From Gammaproteobacteria bacterium (GTDB lineage: Bacteria; Pseudomonadota; Gammaproteobacteria; Ga0077536): a stretch of 34,127 nucleotides of DNA. Positions within the stretch are counted from its first letter, which is position 1. The number at the start of each line of letters is the position of its first letter. Positions 1-8,195 of the stretch are shown here, in pieces. The notes below the pieces were generated by a model. The model did not search any database. It was not told the DNA's origin and worked only from the letters and a program-made list of their open reading frames with translations. The stretch is from positions 1-34,127 of the forward strand of contig JAUIFX010000024.1 of NCBI GenBank assembly GCA_030429865.1. Reading direction: 5' to 3'. Made by a program: the position numbers and the translations under genes.

Positions 1-1252
1 CGTTGATGCTCTGGAAGGCGACCACGCGCGCCCCGGCCGGCGTCTCGCCGCCCTTGAACTCGCCGCGATGGTCAGCGTACTCCTCGTCCTCGGTCCAGCT
101 CTTCTGGATCTGCCAGATCTTCCACAGCTCGCCCGACTTGTCGAAGGCGTTGGCGTAGAACGACTCGCCGGACTGGCGATCGACGTAGATGAACTTGGTC
201 GAGTAGGGGTGCGTATCGCGCTGCGGATACATGCGCATCACGTCGACTTCACGCAGCGCCCAGTCGTCCAGCGGCGCCCAGCCGCTCGGGCCGTAGTAGA
301 TGGTGTCGGTGTGACGCGAACGGGCCACGGCGAGGATGCGCGCGGTGCCGATGTATTCCCACTCGTGCTCCATCGGGCGGCCGTTGAAGCCGTAGAAATC
401 CTCCAGCGTGTGGTCGGTGCCGAGCAGCGAGTCGGATTTCACTTCGACCGAGATACGGCGCACGCGGCGCAGGCTGGGGATGTAGGCCCAGGAGTCGTCG
501 GCCTTGCGCGGGTCGTCGTAGCGCAGGATGAGGAAGGCGGTGCCGGCGATGTCGAACGGCGAGTTGAAGCCGGTGTATTCGCGGAAGTTGGTGTTCTTCG
601 CGAAACCTTCGCCATTGTTCATCTTGTAGTTGCTTTCCGGCAGGTCGGCGCGGCCGGACATCAGCACGCGCTGGTAGGGACCGGCGAGCGCACGCTCGAA
701 GCTGCCGCCGCCGGTGTAGTACTTCCGGTAGCGGCCGCCGTTCGAGGACATCACCTCGTGGCCATCGTGGTTACCGCCACGACGCACCCACACCCAGTGC
801 ACTTCCTCGGAACGCAGTCCGTCGTTCTGCCAGCGGTACATCCAGTTCCACACCATCTTCCAGCCGTCTTCCTTGCTGCCGGCGGTGAAGGTGGTGGGGT
901 CGAACGGGCGACCCGCGGTGTAGTTCTCGATGGCGCCGTCGCTGGCCAGCGTTGCCTGGCCGGCGAATTTCTCGGTCGCCGTCAGGTAGGACTGCGGCGG
1001 GCTGAGGTCACCGGCATCCTTGATGGTCATCTCCATGCCTTCGAAAATCAGCTCGGACTGCTGCTCGGCAGGAATGAACGGGCGAATCAGATCGGCCTTG
1101 TCGTAGGTGATGACGTCGCCATCGACGAACTGGGGCTGTGCTTCCTGGTTGGCTTTGAGCCAGGCGAGATGGTCTTCGGGCGAGAACGCGCCCGCGGCGA
1201 GCGGGGCGACTGCCGAGGCCGCGATCAGCAACCGCGATACGGGTTTCAACAT
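1..1252 (-). CDS. DUF1329 domain outer-membrane/periplasmic protein, 3' end cut by window
   Basis: The reverse strand reads from ATG at 1252 (MLKPVSRLLIAASAVAPLAAGAF..., a signal peptide) through 417 codons to the window edge without a stop, so the C-terminus is missing. The mature protein begins with SPEDHLAWLKANQ and has the features of DUF1329 proteins: tryptophan- and tyrosine-rich stretches, RRGGNHDGHE near residue 160, and the late segment DDWALREVDVMRMYPQ. The family is LolA-like in fold. Its genes usually sit beside DUF1302 outer-membrane proteins in clusters for degrading steroids, terpenes and other hydrophobic substrates, where a role in envelope transport of substrate is suspected but not settled. 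GAGG lies about 12 bases before the ATG. Most of the expected length of about 450 residues is present. The family call is by recognition of the sequence; its role here is inference. Confidence 0.85.
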   Translation of the reverse strand, partial: MLKPVSRLLIAASAVAPLAAGAFSPEDHLAWLKANQEAQPQFVDGDVITYDKADLIRPFIPAEQQSELIFEGMEMTIKDAGDLSPPQSYLTATEKFAGQATLASDGAIENYTAGRPFDPTTFTAGSKEDGWKMVWNWMYRWQNDGLRSEEVHWVWVRRGGNHDGHEVMSSNGGRYRKYYTGGGSFERALAGPYQRVLMSGRADLPESNYKMNNGEGFAKNTNFREYTGFNSPFDIAGTAFLILRYDDPRKADDSWAYIPSLRRVRRISVEVKSDSLLGTDHTLEDFYGFNGRPMEHEWEYIGTARILAVARSRHTDTIYYGPSGWAPLDDWALREVDVMRMYPQRDTHPYSTKFIYVDRQSGESFYANAFDKSGELWKIWQIQKSWTEDEEYADHRGEFKGGETPAGARVVAFQSIN

Positions 1253-1433
1253 GGTCGGGAATTCCTCTGCAATGATTGAAAGCACCTGGCCGACATGCCG
1301 CCCGCGCGGGTCCGCCACGTTACGTGTCGATGGCGGTCGCGGGCCGGTCAGCGCCGGTGGAACAGCGGAAAAGAGGCGTTGTCGCCGAAGGCGCCGGTCA
1401 GGGCGGGGCGATGCTAGCAACTGGCCGGAAAAA

Positions 1434-1451
1434 CTAGAAGGATCATTCTAG
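1434..1451. promoter_or_regulatory. 18-bp near-perfect palindrome CTAGAAGGATCATTCTAG
   Basis: Sixteen of 18 bases are symmetric. It lies 182-199 bases before the DUF1329 start codon, at the upstream edge of the presumed leftward promoter, where a dimeric repressor or activator could act. The regulator is not in the window. Confidence 0.45.
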
Positions 1452-1459
1452 ATCCGATT

Positions 1460-1476
1460 CTTATGGGTCCGATAAG
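1460..1476. promoter_or_regulatory. Operator-like inverted repeat CTTAT-N7-ATAAG, copy 1
   Basis: Perfect 5-bp arms around a 7-base spacer. CTAGATC precedes the arm by five bases, exactly as in the second copy at 1770. Two copies of the same spaced palindrome, with shared flanks, 310 bases apart, suggest binding sites for one TetR- or GntR-like dimer. Confidence 0.5.
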
Positions 1477-1769
1477 GATGCCGAATGGGAGGATTCCGTC
1501 CGTCCGCGAGACGCGCGCGGGGGCGCGAGACGGCTGCGGGGTGGTGGGGTGCGGGAGCTCGCAAACGGTTGATTTGGGCAGCGCAGGCGCATTCCGAACC
1601 GCTGCCTGTCCGACCGCGAAAGGTGCTCTACGGTGCGTGTCAGGGCCACCGACACCCCCGCGCGGCGGGGGATCGCTGGCGGTGCGGTCGTCGTACGCAG
1701 GTGCAGGACGTGCAGTCCGCAGGCCATCGGCCCGGCCGGGTAGTGGGAGACATCGCCCTAGATCGCTTG

Positions 1770-1786
1770 CTTATGACCGCGATAAG
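1770..1786. promoter_or_regulatory. Operator-like inverted repeat CTTAT-N7-ATAAG, copy 2
   Basis: Same arms and spacing as copy 1. CTAGATC again starts twelve bases before the left arm. It lies about 65 bases past the end of the broken SnoaL-like gene and about 520 bases before DUF1329. Confidence 0.5.
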
Positions 1787-1851
1787 AAATCGGTCTGCCC
1801 CGGGCGGGCCGGGCGCATCGACGAGGCGCGCCGCGAGGACGCGCGCGTGCC

Positions 1852-2231
1852 CTACAGGTCGGCCATGCGCCGGCGTGCGAAGCCCTCGTCGTACGGCGAC
1901 AGGGCGCGCACATCCAGGGTCAGGGATTCGAACCGCCAGCCTTCGCCGGTGCGCACGTAGACATCGACGTACTTGCCCATGATCCAGCACGCGACCGGTT
2001 CTAGTGATCGACGAAGGAAACGACCTTGCTCACGCCGGTGAAGAATTCATGGATCGCGGCGCGGCCTTCGTGACGGCCGAACGGGCCGCCGTCCCAGACG
2101 CCGTCGGCGACGAACAGGCTGGCGATGCCGTCCGGGTCGTAATCCTGGTCAGCGAAGGCGCAGTAGCGGGCCTTGAGCTGCTTGATGCATTCGATGTCGT
2201 AGAGCCATTGCAGGCGGGCGCTGTCGTTCAT
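1852..2231 (-). pseudogene. SnoaL-like (NTF2 fold) protein, broken by internal deletion
   Basis: The frame starting at 2231 (ATG, with GAGG nine bases upstream) encodes 76 residues that match the N-terminal half of SnoaL-like/NTF2-fold proteins: an IKQLKARYCAFADQDYDPDG segment, then LFVADGVWDGG and FGRHEGRAAIHEFF. It stops at TAG (2001-2003) directly after SFVDH. Past that stop, in another frame, the family's C-terminal part continues as LEPVACWIMGKYVDVYVR, GWRFESLTLDV and SPYDEGFARRRMADL, ending at TAG (1852-1854). The segment normally joining them (a beta strand with a VDGD-like turn and a WYL-like strand, roughly 25-30 residues) is absent. The simplest reading is a deletion with frameshift, leaving a non-functional gene. 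An assembly error at this point is the alternative. Confidence 0.75.
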
Positions 2232-2341
2232 GCCGGTACGCCTCGAACGCGGTCAGACCACGTGTTGATGATGGGCTGTGGCGGGCTGCACCGCGTCGTG
2301 GCGTGCGCGCCCGGAGACGCTCGCGCTCGTCCCGGCGCGGC

Positions 2342-2674
2342 TCAGTCCGCGTCCGGCACGTGGCGCGGCCCCAGCGGGCTGAACACCCAGGCGCCGGCCG
2401 TACCGCGGTTGAAGGCCGGGCTCTGCGCGCGCTCCCCGCGCGTCGCGTTCAGGTGGGGCAGGATGGTGGCGGGGTCGTCGGCCTCGACCTCGTAGAGCGC
2501 CAGGTGACCCAGCGGGCACGGACGGCCCTGCTGGTCGCGCAGCTCGAAGCGCTGGGCGCTGGCCCAGCCGGCGCTGGCCAGCACTTCCTCGAGATGGGTG
2601 TTCTCGTACCAGTCTTCGAACTCGGCTTCGCGGCCGGGCACGGCTTCGCTCAGGACCAGGACCAGGTGTCGCAT
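2342..2674 (-). CDS. Small EthD-like dimeric alpha/beta-barrel protein
   Basis: A 110-residue protein starting MRHLVLVLSEAVPGREAEF, with EDWYENTHLEEVLASAGW and then SAQRFEL. This beta-strand, WYxxxHLxEV helix and SAQRF strand pattern is that of EthD-like ferredoxin-fold proteins that form dimeric alpha/beta barrels. They commonly appear in catabolic clusters for aromatic or steroid-like compounds; their biochemical role is often unknown. GAGGGG lies about six bases before the ATG. It lies 110 bases upstream of the broken SnoaL-like gene on the same strand, so the two were probably co-transcribed. No enzyme activity can be assigned from sequence. Confidence 0.75.
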   Translation of the reverse strand: MRHLVLVLSEAVPGREAEFEDWYENTHLEEVLASAGWASAQRFELRDQQGRPCPLGHLALYEVEADDPATILPHLNATRGERAQSPAFNRGTAGAWVFSPLGPRHVPDAD

Positions 2675-2828
2675 GCGTTTCCCCTCGTGCGGGCGGCGCT
2701 GCCCCGGGGGACGCGCGACGATGCGCGGACGCGGTCCCGCCCGGACCCGCGCCTGCCACGCATCATAACCGCGGCTCGCCCGCAGCGTCCGATAGCGACC
2801 CCGCGCACGCGCCGGGCACGCGCCCTGT

Positions 2829-3302
2829 TCAGATGCTGTGCGTGCCGTGGCCGCCGTCGGCGGACTGCACGTCGAGCAGGCGCTCGATGCGGCGTGCGGC
2901 GCGCTCGCAGTCGTCGAGGCTGGTAAACACGCGGAAGCGCAGACCGAGCGAGGGACGTTCGCCTTCGACCTCCGCGAGCACCGCGCGGGTCAGCGCGCTG
3001 CAGGATTCGGTCATGTGCGCTTCGGCGTCGAGCAGTGCCGGGTCGGCATCGCCGAAGATCGAGAGCAGGGGATAGCGGTCGAGCAAGGCGTCGGCCACGC
3101 GGCTCTGGTAACGGAACACCTGTTCGGCACGCGACGCCTTGGGCTGATCGATGGTGGCGGCGGGTAGGGGCAGCGTCGCGCATCCGCTGCCTGCGGCGGC
3201 AAGGACCAGGCCGACTGCCGCGGCCTTCACCCGGTCAAGCGCCTTGAGGCGGCCGGCAAGCCGCGCGTGGCGCGGAATTTGTCTGCTGCTCTTCTTGAGC
3301 AT
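2829..3302 (-). CDS. Putative lipoprotein of unknown function
   Basis: 157 residues. After a basic N-terminus there is a hydrophobic stretch, AAAVGLVLAAAGSGC, with Cys41 in a loose lipobox. The rest is soluble and helix-rich, with a C-terminal segment FRVFTSLDDCERAARRIERLL. The ATG at 3302 has GAGG six bases upstream. A GTG at 3230 would give a shorter, more typical lipoprotein signal (VKAAAVGLVL...) and is a real alternative. I recognise no family. It is preceded by about 245 bases without a gene and followed by a 154-base gap before the EthD-like gene on the same strand. Confidence 0.6.
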   Translation of the reverse strand: MLKKSSRQIPRHARLAGRLKALDRVKAAAVGLVLAAAGSGCATLPLPAATIDQPKASRAEQVFRYQSRVADALLDRYPLLSIFGDADPALLDAEAHMTESCSALTRAVLAEVEGERPSLGLRFRVFTSLDDCERAARRIERLLDVQSADGGHGTHSI

Positions 3303-3548
3303 GGCGTCCTCGAACCTTCTTCCTTTCGAGCGCTGCCGGGATGCGCGGCGTGCGCCCTGAGTGCAAGACTAGACCGGAAACGCACCGTATCCAGCAGTGC
3401 GTACGCGGTCTGTGAAGCGCGTCGCGCGTTGCCGGGCCGGCCCGGGCCGAGTGTCAACAATCGTCGCACCGACCGGTCCCGCCACGTCCCAGAGTAGCGG
3501 CGCGCACCGGCCCCGCCTTGAGCGACGGCGCGCGGGCTCGCGGCGCGG

Positions 3549-5741
3549 TCACCGCCGCGGGCCGCCGCGGCGCAGCTCGGCGACGAGCGTCTCGTGCGCC
3601 CGCGTGTTGCGCCGCGGCGTCAGCGGTTGCCCCAGGTGCGGCCACAAGCCGTGCCGGATGGGCTCGGGCAGCACGTTCTCGAGGTATTCGAGGGCGGTCC
3701 CCCGGATGCCGCGGTCGGAGCTGAACACGGCGCGGAAGGACAGCCGCAGCGCGTCGCGGTCGAGTACCAGGCTCAACAGCGTGAACACGTGCTCGAGGCT
3801 GTAGTCGACGCGCATGCCGCTGTCCGCGGCGACGGCGTCTTCGCCCTGCATGACGTCGTCGACGCGGATGTCGCGTTCGGCCCATTCGCGTGCCGGCACA
3901 CCGACCTCGCGGGCGCACGCGGCGTACACGCGTTCGCTGTCGATGGCCAGGCCCGGATCGCGTCCGAGCATGCGCGACAGCGCCCGCGCGCTCGAGTAAC
4001 GCACGTTGAACTCGGTGTCGTCGAGACCGTGCAGCAAGGCCTCGACCACGCGTGGTTGCGGCGACACTTCGAGCACGCTCGGCAGTCGCTGGCGCGCGAG
4101 CAGCGGGACGTCCGGATCGAGCAGCGCGTCGGTCAGCGTGCCGACGCACTGCGGCACGATGAAGCGCAGCTCCGTGCGCGCAAGGTCGGCGAGCGCGTCG
4201 ACGGCCAGCATCGGCACGACGAACGGCGCCAGGCGCGCATCCATGAAGGCCCCTTCGAGGCAGGCACGCACGCGCGCGCCGTCACCAGAGCTGAGTGCGG
4301 CTACCGCGCGTGCCAGGTCCGCGCTCGGTCCGCCCGGCGGCGCCACGGTGTCCGGATGCGCCGGCAGCGCGTGGTCGCTGTCGCCGCGCGCTTCGCGCTG
4401 CGCCTCGATGCGCGCCAGCAACAGCTTGCGCTCGGTCGACGCGGAGGCTTCGGCGAGCGTCTGGCGGGTCGTCGCGTCGACGATCTCGTCATCGGCGATC
4501 GAGATCAGGCCGTCGCGCAGGTTGTCGGCGAGCTGGGCGACGTAACCCCGGTAGAGGCGTCCGACCACGACCAGCGTGAGCACGGCGACCCCCAGCGCGA
4601 CGACGATCACAATCAGCGAAGGCAGCTCGGGCAGGAGCGCGAGCAGGCCGAGCACGATACCGCCGCCGATGACGTCGCCGAGGCGGTCGGAGGCGACGTC
4701 GATGAAGGATTTCGTCGGCCGCTTGCGCATCGGTGGCAGCGGCGTGTAGAGCAGCTCGAAGGCCGAACGGAAAAACGAGTTCTGCACGACCATCTGGCCG
4801 CCACGCAGCAACACCACGGTCCACAGCCGCAGCGCGAAGACGTTGAGCAGGCCGGCGGCGATGACGACGATCGGCAGCGTGGCGAGCGTCGCGCCGATGC
4901 CGAAGCGGTTGAGCAGGCGCGGGCCGGCCAGCGACTGCACCGCGAACGTGACGACGCCGGCGATGGCATAGAAGCGGCCGAACAGGCCGACCAAGGCGGC
5001 TTCGTCGCTGAGCATGCGCGCGGCCTCCGCCTTGAACGCGTAGTCGACCAGCGCGGCGAGCACCGCGACCAGCGTCATGAGCAGCCCCATCAGCGTCAGG
5101 TAACGGTGGCGGAACAGCAGGCCGAGCCCCGACTCCACTTCTACCTCGACCGCCTGTCCGGCTGCCGGCGCCGACGCGCGGCCGATGCCGCGCACGGCCA
5201 GTGCACAGGCCAGGTGCAGACCGCCCAGGACCACGATCATCGCGCGCGCATCGAGCATCGCCGCGACGCGGTCGGCGAGCAGCCCGCCAATCACGCCGCC
5301 GAGCGTGGCCGCCGCGGCGACCTGGGCGATGGTGCGCTTGGCGGTGTGCGGGTCGAAGCGCTCGTTGACCACCGACCAGAAGCCCGAGATCAACACCGCG
5401 CCGAATACCGCCATCTGCAGGTACAGCGTGAGCGCGGCCAGCCCCGGCTGCGCCGCGTAAAGCAGCCAGCTACCGACGAACAAGGTGGCGCTGAGGAGAA
5501 ACGCCAGCGGCACCACGCGCGAGGGACCGAAGCGCGCCAGCAGGCGCGACATCACGATCACCGCGAGCATCGAGAGCAGCGCCGCGACGATGACCATCTT
5601 GGGCAGCTGGGTCACGTCGTAGTGTGAGAGGAATACGGCGTCGCGGGTCGCCTTGCCGCCGACCTGGTGCGCGATCATCAGCGTCGCCGAGACCAGCGCG
5701 AAGGCGGTGGCGTAGCGGGTACTGGCGGAGGCTGGGGTCAT
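3549..5741 (-). CDS. ATP/ADP-translocase (NTT/TLC)-type MFS transporter with HEAT-like C-terminal domain
   Basis: About 730 residues from ATG 5741. An in-frame ATG at 5807 would add 22 residues; neither has a good ribosome site, and I prefer 5741 because membrane segment 1 follows at once. The first ~430 residues form about 12 membrane spans. GGKATRDAVFLSHY in the first loop resembles the TRDxxFLS loop of bacterial NTT/TLC-like carriers, which exchange nucleotides or related molecules in characterised members. The last ~290 residues are soluble, with helical repeats such as LLHGLDDTEFNVRYSSARALSRML that look HEAT-like. It is the last gene of a leftward operon, 119 bases after the VWA gene (53 if the longer start is used). 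The transported molecule is unknown, and the soluble tail may be a protein-binding platform. Confidence 0.7.
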   Translation of the reverse strand: MTPASASTRYATAFALVSATLMIAHQVGGKATRDAVFLSHYDVTQLPKMVIVAALLSMLAVIVMSRLLARFGPSRVVPLAFLLSATLFVGSWLLYAAQPGLAALTLYLQMAVFGAVLISGFWSVVNERFDPHTAKRTIAQVAAAATLGGVIGGLLADRVAAMLDARAMIVVLGGLHLACALAVRGIGRASAPAAGQAVEVEVESGLGLLFRHRYLTLMGLLMTLVAVLAALVDYAFKAEAARMLSDEAALVGLFGRFYAIAGVVTFAVQSLAGPRLLNRFGIGATLATLPIVVIAAGLLNVFALRLWTVVLLRGGQMVVQNSFFRSAFELLYTPLPPMRKRPTKSFIDVASDRLGDVIGGGIVLGLLALLPELPSLIVIVVALGVAVLTLVVVGRLYRGYVAQLADNLRDGLISIADDEIVDATTRQTLAEASASTERKLLLARIEAQREARGDSDHALPAHPDTVAPPGGPSADLARAVAALSSGDGARVRACLEGAFMDARLAPFVVPMLAVDALADLARTELRFIVPQCVGTLTDALLDPDVPLLARQRLPSVLEVSPQPRVVEALLHGLDDTEFNVRYSSARALSRMLGRDPGLAIDSERVYAACAREVGVPAREWAERDIRVDDVMQGEDAVAADSGMRVDYSLEHVFTLLSLVLDRDALRLSFRAVFSSDRGIRGTALEYLENVLPEPIRHGLWPHLGQPLTPRRNTRAHETLVAELRRGGPRR

Positions 5742-5860
5742 CGCTGGAATCGCCGCGGTGGACGTCGGCGCTACGGCGCGGCGACGAATGAAAGGCCCGC
5801 CTAGCATACTGCGAATCGACGGCTCGAGGCGGCCGGGCGTGGCCCGGCCGCCCGCGCCGC

Positions 5861-7087
5861 TCAGTGCCGTGCCTCGGCTTCGTAATGCAGGCCGACCTCG
5901 GCGGCCTGGCGGCGCACGGTATCGTAGAGCTTGTCGTCGAGCGAAGCGCCGTGGCTACCGCGTGTCTCCAGTTCGGCGGCGATGTAGGCATCGCGCTTCG
6001 CGGCGAGATCCGCGATCGACGCCTTGAGCTCGGCGCGTCTGCCGGCCTGCTCGGCGACGTGGGCCCGGCGCTCCTCGGCGCTCATCGCGGCGAGCGGCGC
6101 CGGCAACGCCTCGGCCGCGACGGTGTCGAGCGCGACGCGCCCGCTCGTCACCGCCTCGACCAGTTCGTCCTCACCGGCGAAGCTCGCATCGCCCGCGGCG
6201 CTCGTGTTGAACAGGGCGCGCCGGGCCAGCGCCTCCGGTGCGGCGGCCGCGTGCAGCTTGGCCGTGGCACGCTCCTTCGCGGCAGCGCGCTCGCGCGCGG
6301 CGCCGGCGCCGAAGAACACGCGCGTCGCGTCCATCTCGGCGGCGAGGCGGCCGAGTTCGGCATCGAACGGCGTGCTCACGGCAACCGCACCGCCGTTCTG
6401 GCCGACGGCGATGTAGTCGCCCTGGGCGAGCGTGGCGATGTGCTGCCACACGCGTGCCGTGTCGTGCTGGCTGCCGCACTGGATGGCGTTGACGACGATG
6501 CCGCGCGCGCTGGCGAGCGCGACGATCTCGGGATAGCGACGTTCGCCCTGGTAGTCCATGTGCGGCGGGGCGTCGCCGACGAGGAAGACGACCCGGTAGA
6601 CGTTGTCGTCATCGCTCCAGCTCATGCGTTCGACCGCCTCCGCCAGGGCCTGGTTGACGGCTTCCGGACCATCGCCGCCGCCGCTGGCGCGGAAGTCCAT
6701 CAGCGCGGCGTACATCGAATCGAGATCGCTCGACAGGTCGACCACGCGGGTCACGTACTCGTCACCGCGATCGCGATACGCGACCAGGCCCATGCGGATC
6801 TCGGGCGCCGGATCGGCCTGCGCCATGGATGCCGCGATCGACCAGATCTTGTCTTTCGCCGCGTGGATCAGTCCGCCCATCGAACCCGTGGTGTCGAGCG
6901 CGAAGACGACCTCGATGCGCGGCCGCTGTCGTGCCACGGAGGGTGCCGGCCGTGGCGTGACGGTCGCTGCGCCAGGTGTGACGGGCGTGGCCGGTGTGGC
7001 GCCGGCGCGGCTGGCGAGACCAGGATAGAGGACCACGGCCGTCGCGGTGGCGCAGAACAGGGCAAGAGCGGGAAGCGTGTGTTTCAT
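5861..7087 (-). CDS. Secreted von Willebrand factor A (VWA) domain protein
   Basis: 408 residues. A signal peptide or N-terminal anchor (MKHTLPALALFCATATAVVL) is followed by a Pro/Ala/Thr-rich linker to about residue 52 and then a VWA domain. The metal-ion-dependent adhesion motif DTTGSMG starts at Asp65, with further features GLVAYRDRGDEYV, SGGGDGPEAVNQAL and VFLVGDAPPHMDY. After about residue 255 the protein is Ala/Glu/Arg-rich and probably helical. VWA domains bind protein partners through a divalent metal; with a signal sequence this one acts in the periplasm or at the membrane. The gene sits 29 bases after the small membrane-protein gene, in the same operon as a PspA-like protein, which suggests a job in envelope surveillance or complex assembly. 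Confidence 0.8.
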   Translation of the reverse strand: MKHTLPALALFCATATAVVLYPGLASRAGATPATPVTPGAATVTPRPAPSVARQRPRIEVVFALDTTGSMGGLIHAAKDKIWSIAASMAQADPAPEIRMGLVAYRDRGDEYVTRVVDLSSDLDSMYAALMDFRASGGGDGPEAVNQALAEAVERMSWSDDDNVYRVVFLVGDAPPHMDYQGERRYPEIVALASARGIVVNAIQCGSQHDTARVWQHIATLAQGDYIAVGQNGGAVAVSTPFDAELGRLAAEMDATRVFFGAGAARERAAAKERATAKLHAAAAPEALARRALFNTSAAGDASFAGEDELVEAVTSGRVALDTVAAEALPAPLAAMSAEERRAHVAEQAGRRAELKASIADLAAKRDAYIAAELETRGSHGASLDDKLYDTVRRQAAEVGLHYEAEARH

Positions 7088-7116
7088 GATCGATGTCTCC
7101 AGTGTGATGAATGCAA

Positions 7117-7665
7117 TCAGGCGCCGCGTTCGAGCCGCGCGAGGGCAGCCGCGGCCGTGGCGCGGGCGCGCGCGAGGTTGTCGCTAGGCCGGCAGCCAGG
7201 CGCCGCGCGCCCCGGCAGGCCGGCGAACGACGCCTGCACGAGGAAGAAGCACCACGCCGCGAGCAGCACGCTGCCGGTGTGGCGGAAGGCCGCGCACGAG
7301 GCGGCGACGGCGACACCGCTCAGGGCGAGATCGAGGACGCCGGCGAGCACGCCGTGGTGATGGAACAGCACGCGCAGCAACCACAGCAGGAGCGCGTGCG
7401 CGGCGACGAGCAGGGCCGGATGCGGTGCGGCGGCCCACAGTGTGAGCGCGGCAATACTCCAGGCGAGGGCGACGACGACGCGCCCCGTCGAAGTCGCGCT
7501 GCGCGCGATCAGCCAGCAAGCACAGGCTGCCGCGGCGAGCGTGACGGCAAGCGCGAACGCCGTGCCCGCGGGAGCCAGCAGGCGCGACATGAGGTACGTC
7601 GCGGCGCTGCCGGCGGCGAGCAGCGCGGCCATGCCGACGCTCTCGGCAAAGCCGACGCGGCTCAT
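7117..7665 (-). CDS. Small multi-pass membrane protein in the PspA-like/VWA operon
   Basis: 182 residues, mostly hydrophobic: SVGMAALLAAGSAATYLM, TAFALAVTLAAAACACWLI, VVALAWSIAALTLW, ALLLWLLRVLF, LAGVLDLALSGVAVAASCAA and VLLAAWCFFLVQASFAG give five or six spans, followed by a short basic tail. Its ATG overlaps the stop of the PspA-like gene by four bases (ATGA), so translation is probably coupled. I recognise no family. Its place suggests a membrane anchor or partner for the PspA-like and VWA proteins, but that is inference. Confidence 0.7.
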   Translation of the reverse strand: MSRVGFAESVGMAALLAAGSAATYLMSRLLAPAGTAFALAVTLAAAACACWLIARSATSTGRVVVALAWSIAALTLWAAAPHPALLVAAHALLLWLLRVLFHHHGVLAGVLDLALSGVAVAASCAAFRHTGSVLLAAWCFFLVQASFAGLPGRAAPGCRPSDNLARARATAAAALARLERGA

Positions 7666-8195
7666 GTCCGCTGCTCCCGGCGCTGCTGCTTCTCGTGCAG
7701 CAGGGCGATGTCGATCTCGGCGGCGCTCGGTGTCGTCGCCACGATCGTGTCGGCGGCCGGCGCCGCCGCCGGCTCGCTCAACGCCGCGAGGCGCGCGCGC
7801 AGCGCCGTCAGTTCGGCGCGGGTCGCGGCTTCGCTCTCGGCGAGTTCCGCGCGGGCGGCGGCATGCCGCTCGCGCGTGTGAGCGATGTCCTCGCGGCGGC
7901 GCGCGTGCTCGAGTTTTCGCCGTACCAGGTCGCGTGCGAGCGCGTCCTCGTTCACCGCGAGACAGCTATCGAGTTCGCCATCGAGACGGGCGAGGGCGTC
8001 GGCGAGATGCGCGTCCTCGCGGGCGAGGGCATCGTCGGCGGCGCCGAGCGCACGCGCGCGTCCGGCCATCGCCACGAGTTCCTGTTCCATGTCGCGCAGC
8101 GCCTGGCGCGCGAGCAGGGCCGGCTCCTCGATACGGTCGAGCAGGGCGTTGAGATCGGCGCTCAGGAGGCGCGCGAAGCGGTTGAAAAGGGGCAT
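7662..8195 (-). CDS. PspA/IM30-like coiled-coil protein
   Basis: 177 residues from the ATG at 8195, chosen because GAGGAG lies 10 bases upstream; the frame is open further upstream but that part lies in the promoter region. The N-terminus PLFNRFARLLSADLNALLDRIEEP, then ALRDMEQEL, follows the amphipathic helix and first hairpin helix of PspA/IM30 proteins, and the rest is one long Ala/Glu/Arg coiled coil to about residue 140. PspA-type proteins assemble on damaged inner membrane. This one is shorter than the usual ~220 residues, ending in a Pro/Ala-rich tail (SEPAAAPAADTI), and lacks the last helices. It is the first gene of the leftward operon, divergent from a two-component system. Confidence 0.75.
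   Translation of the reverse strand: MPLFNRFARLLSADLNALLDRIEEPALLARQALRDMEQELVAMAGRARALGAADDALAREDAHLADALARLDGELDSCLAVNEDALARDLVRRKLEHARRREDIAHTRERHAAARAELAESEAATRAELTALRARLAALSEPAAAPAADTIVATTPSAAEIDIALLHEKQQRREQRT

Larger units (their letters stand above)
1253..1851. other. 600-base non-coding regulatory gap
   Basis: No credible gene lies here. The gap holds three operator-like palindromes (entered separately) and a GC-rich hairpin at 1655-1671 with arms CCCCCGC and GCGGGGG around GCG, which lacks a T-run and so is a weak terminator at best. A possible leftward -10 (TAGCAT-like, near 1415) lies between the first palindrome and the DUF1329 start. Confidence 0.5.

Noticed and set aside
1655-1671. 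Hairpin CCCCCGC-GCG-GCGGGGG as a terminator
   Set aside because: Three-base loop and no T-run on either strand.
1463-1982. Several overlapping open frames in the gap before DUF1329
   Set aside because: None has a ribosome site or a recognisable product; all look like chance open frames in GC-rich DNA, and part covers the broken SnoaL-like gene.
3594-5627. Long open frame opposite the transporter gene (677 codons)
   Set aside because: Composition is dominated by Arg, His, Gln, Glu and Asp, as expected for the antisense of a GC-rich membrane protein; no domain, signal or ribosome site.
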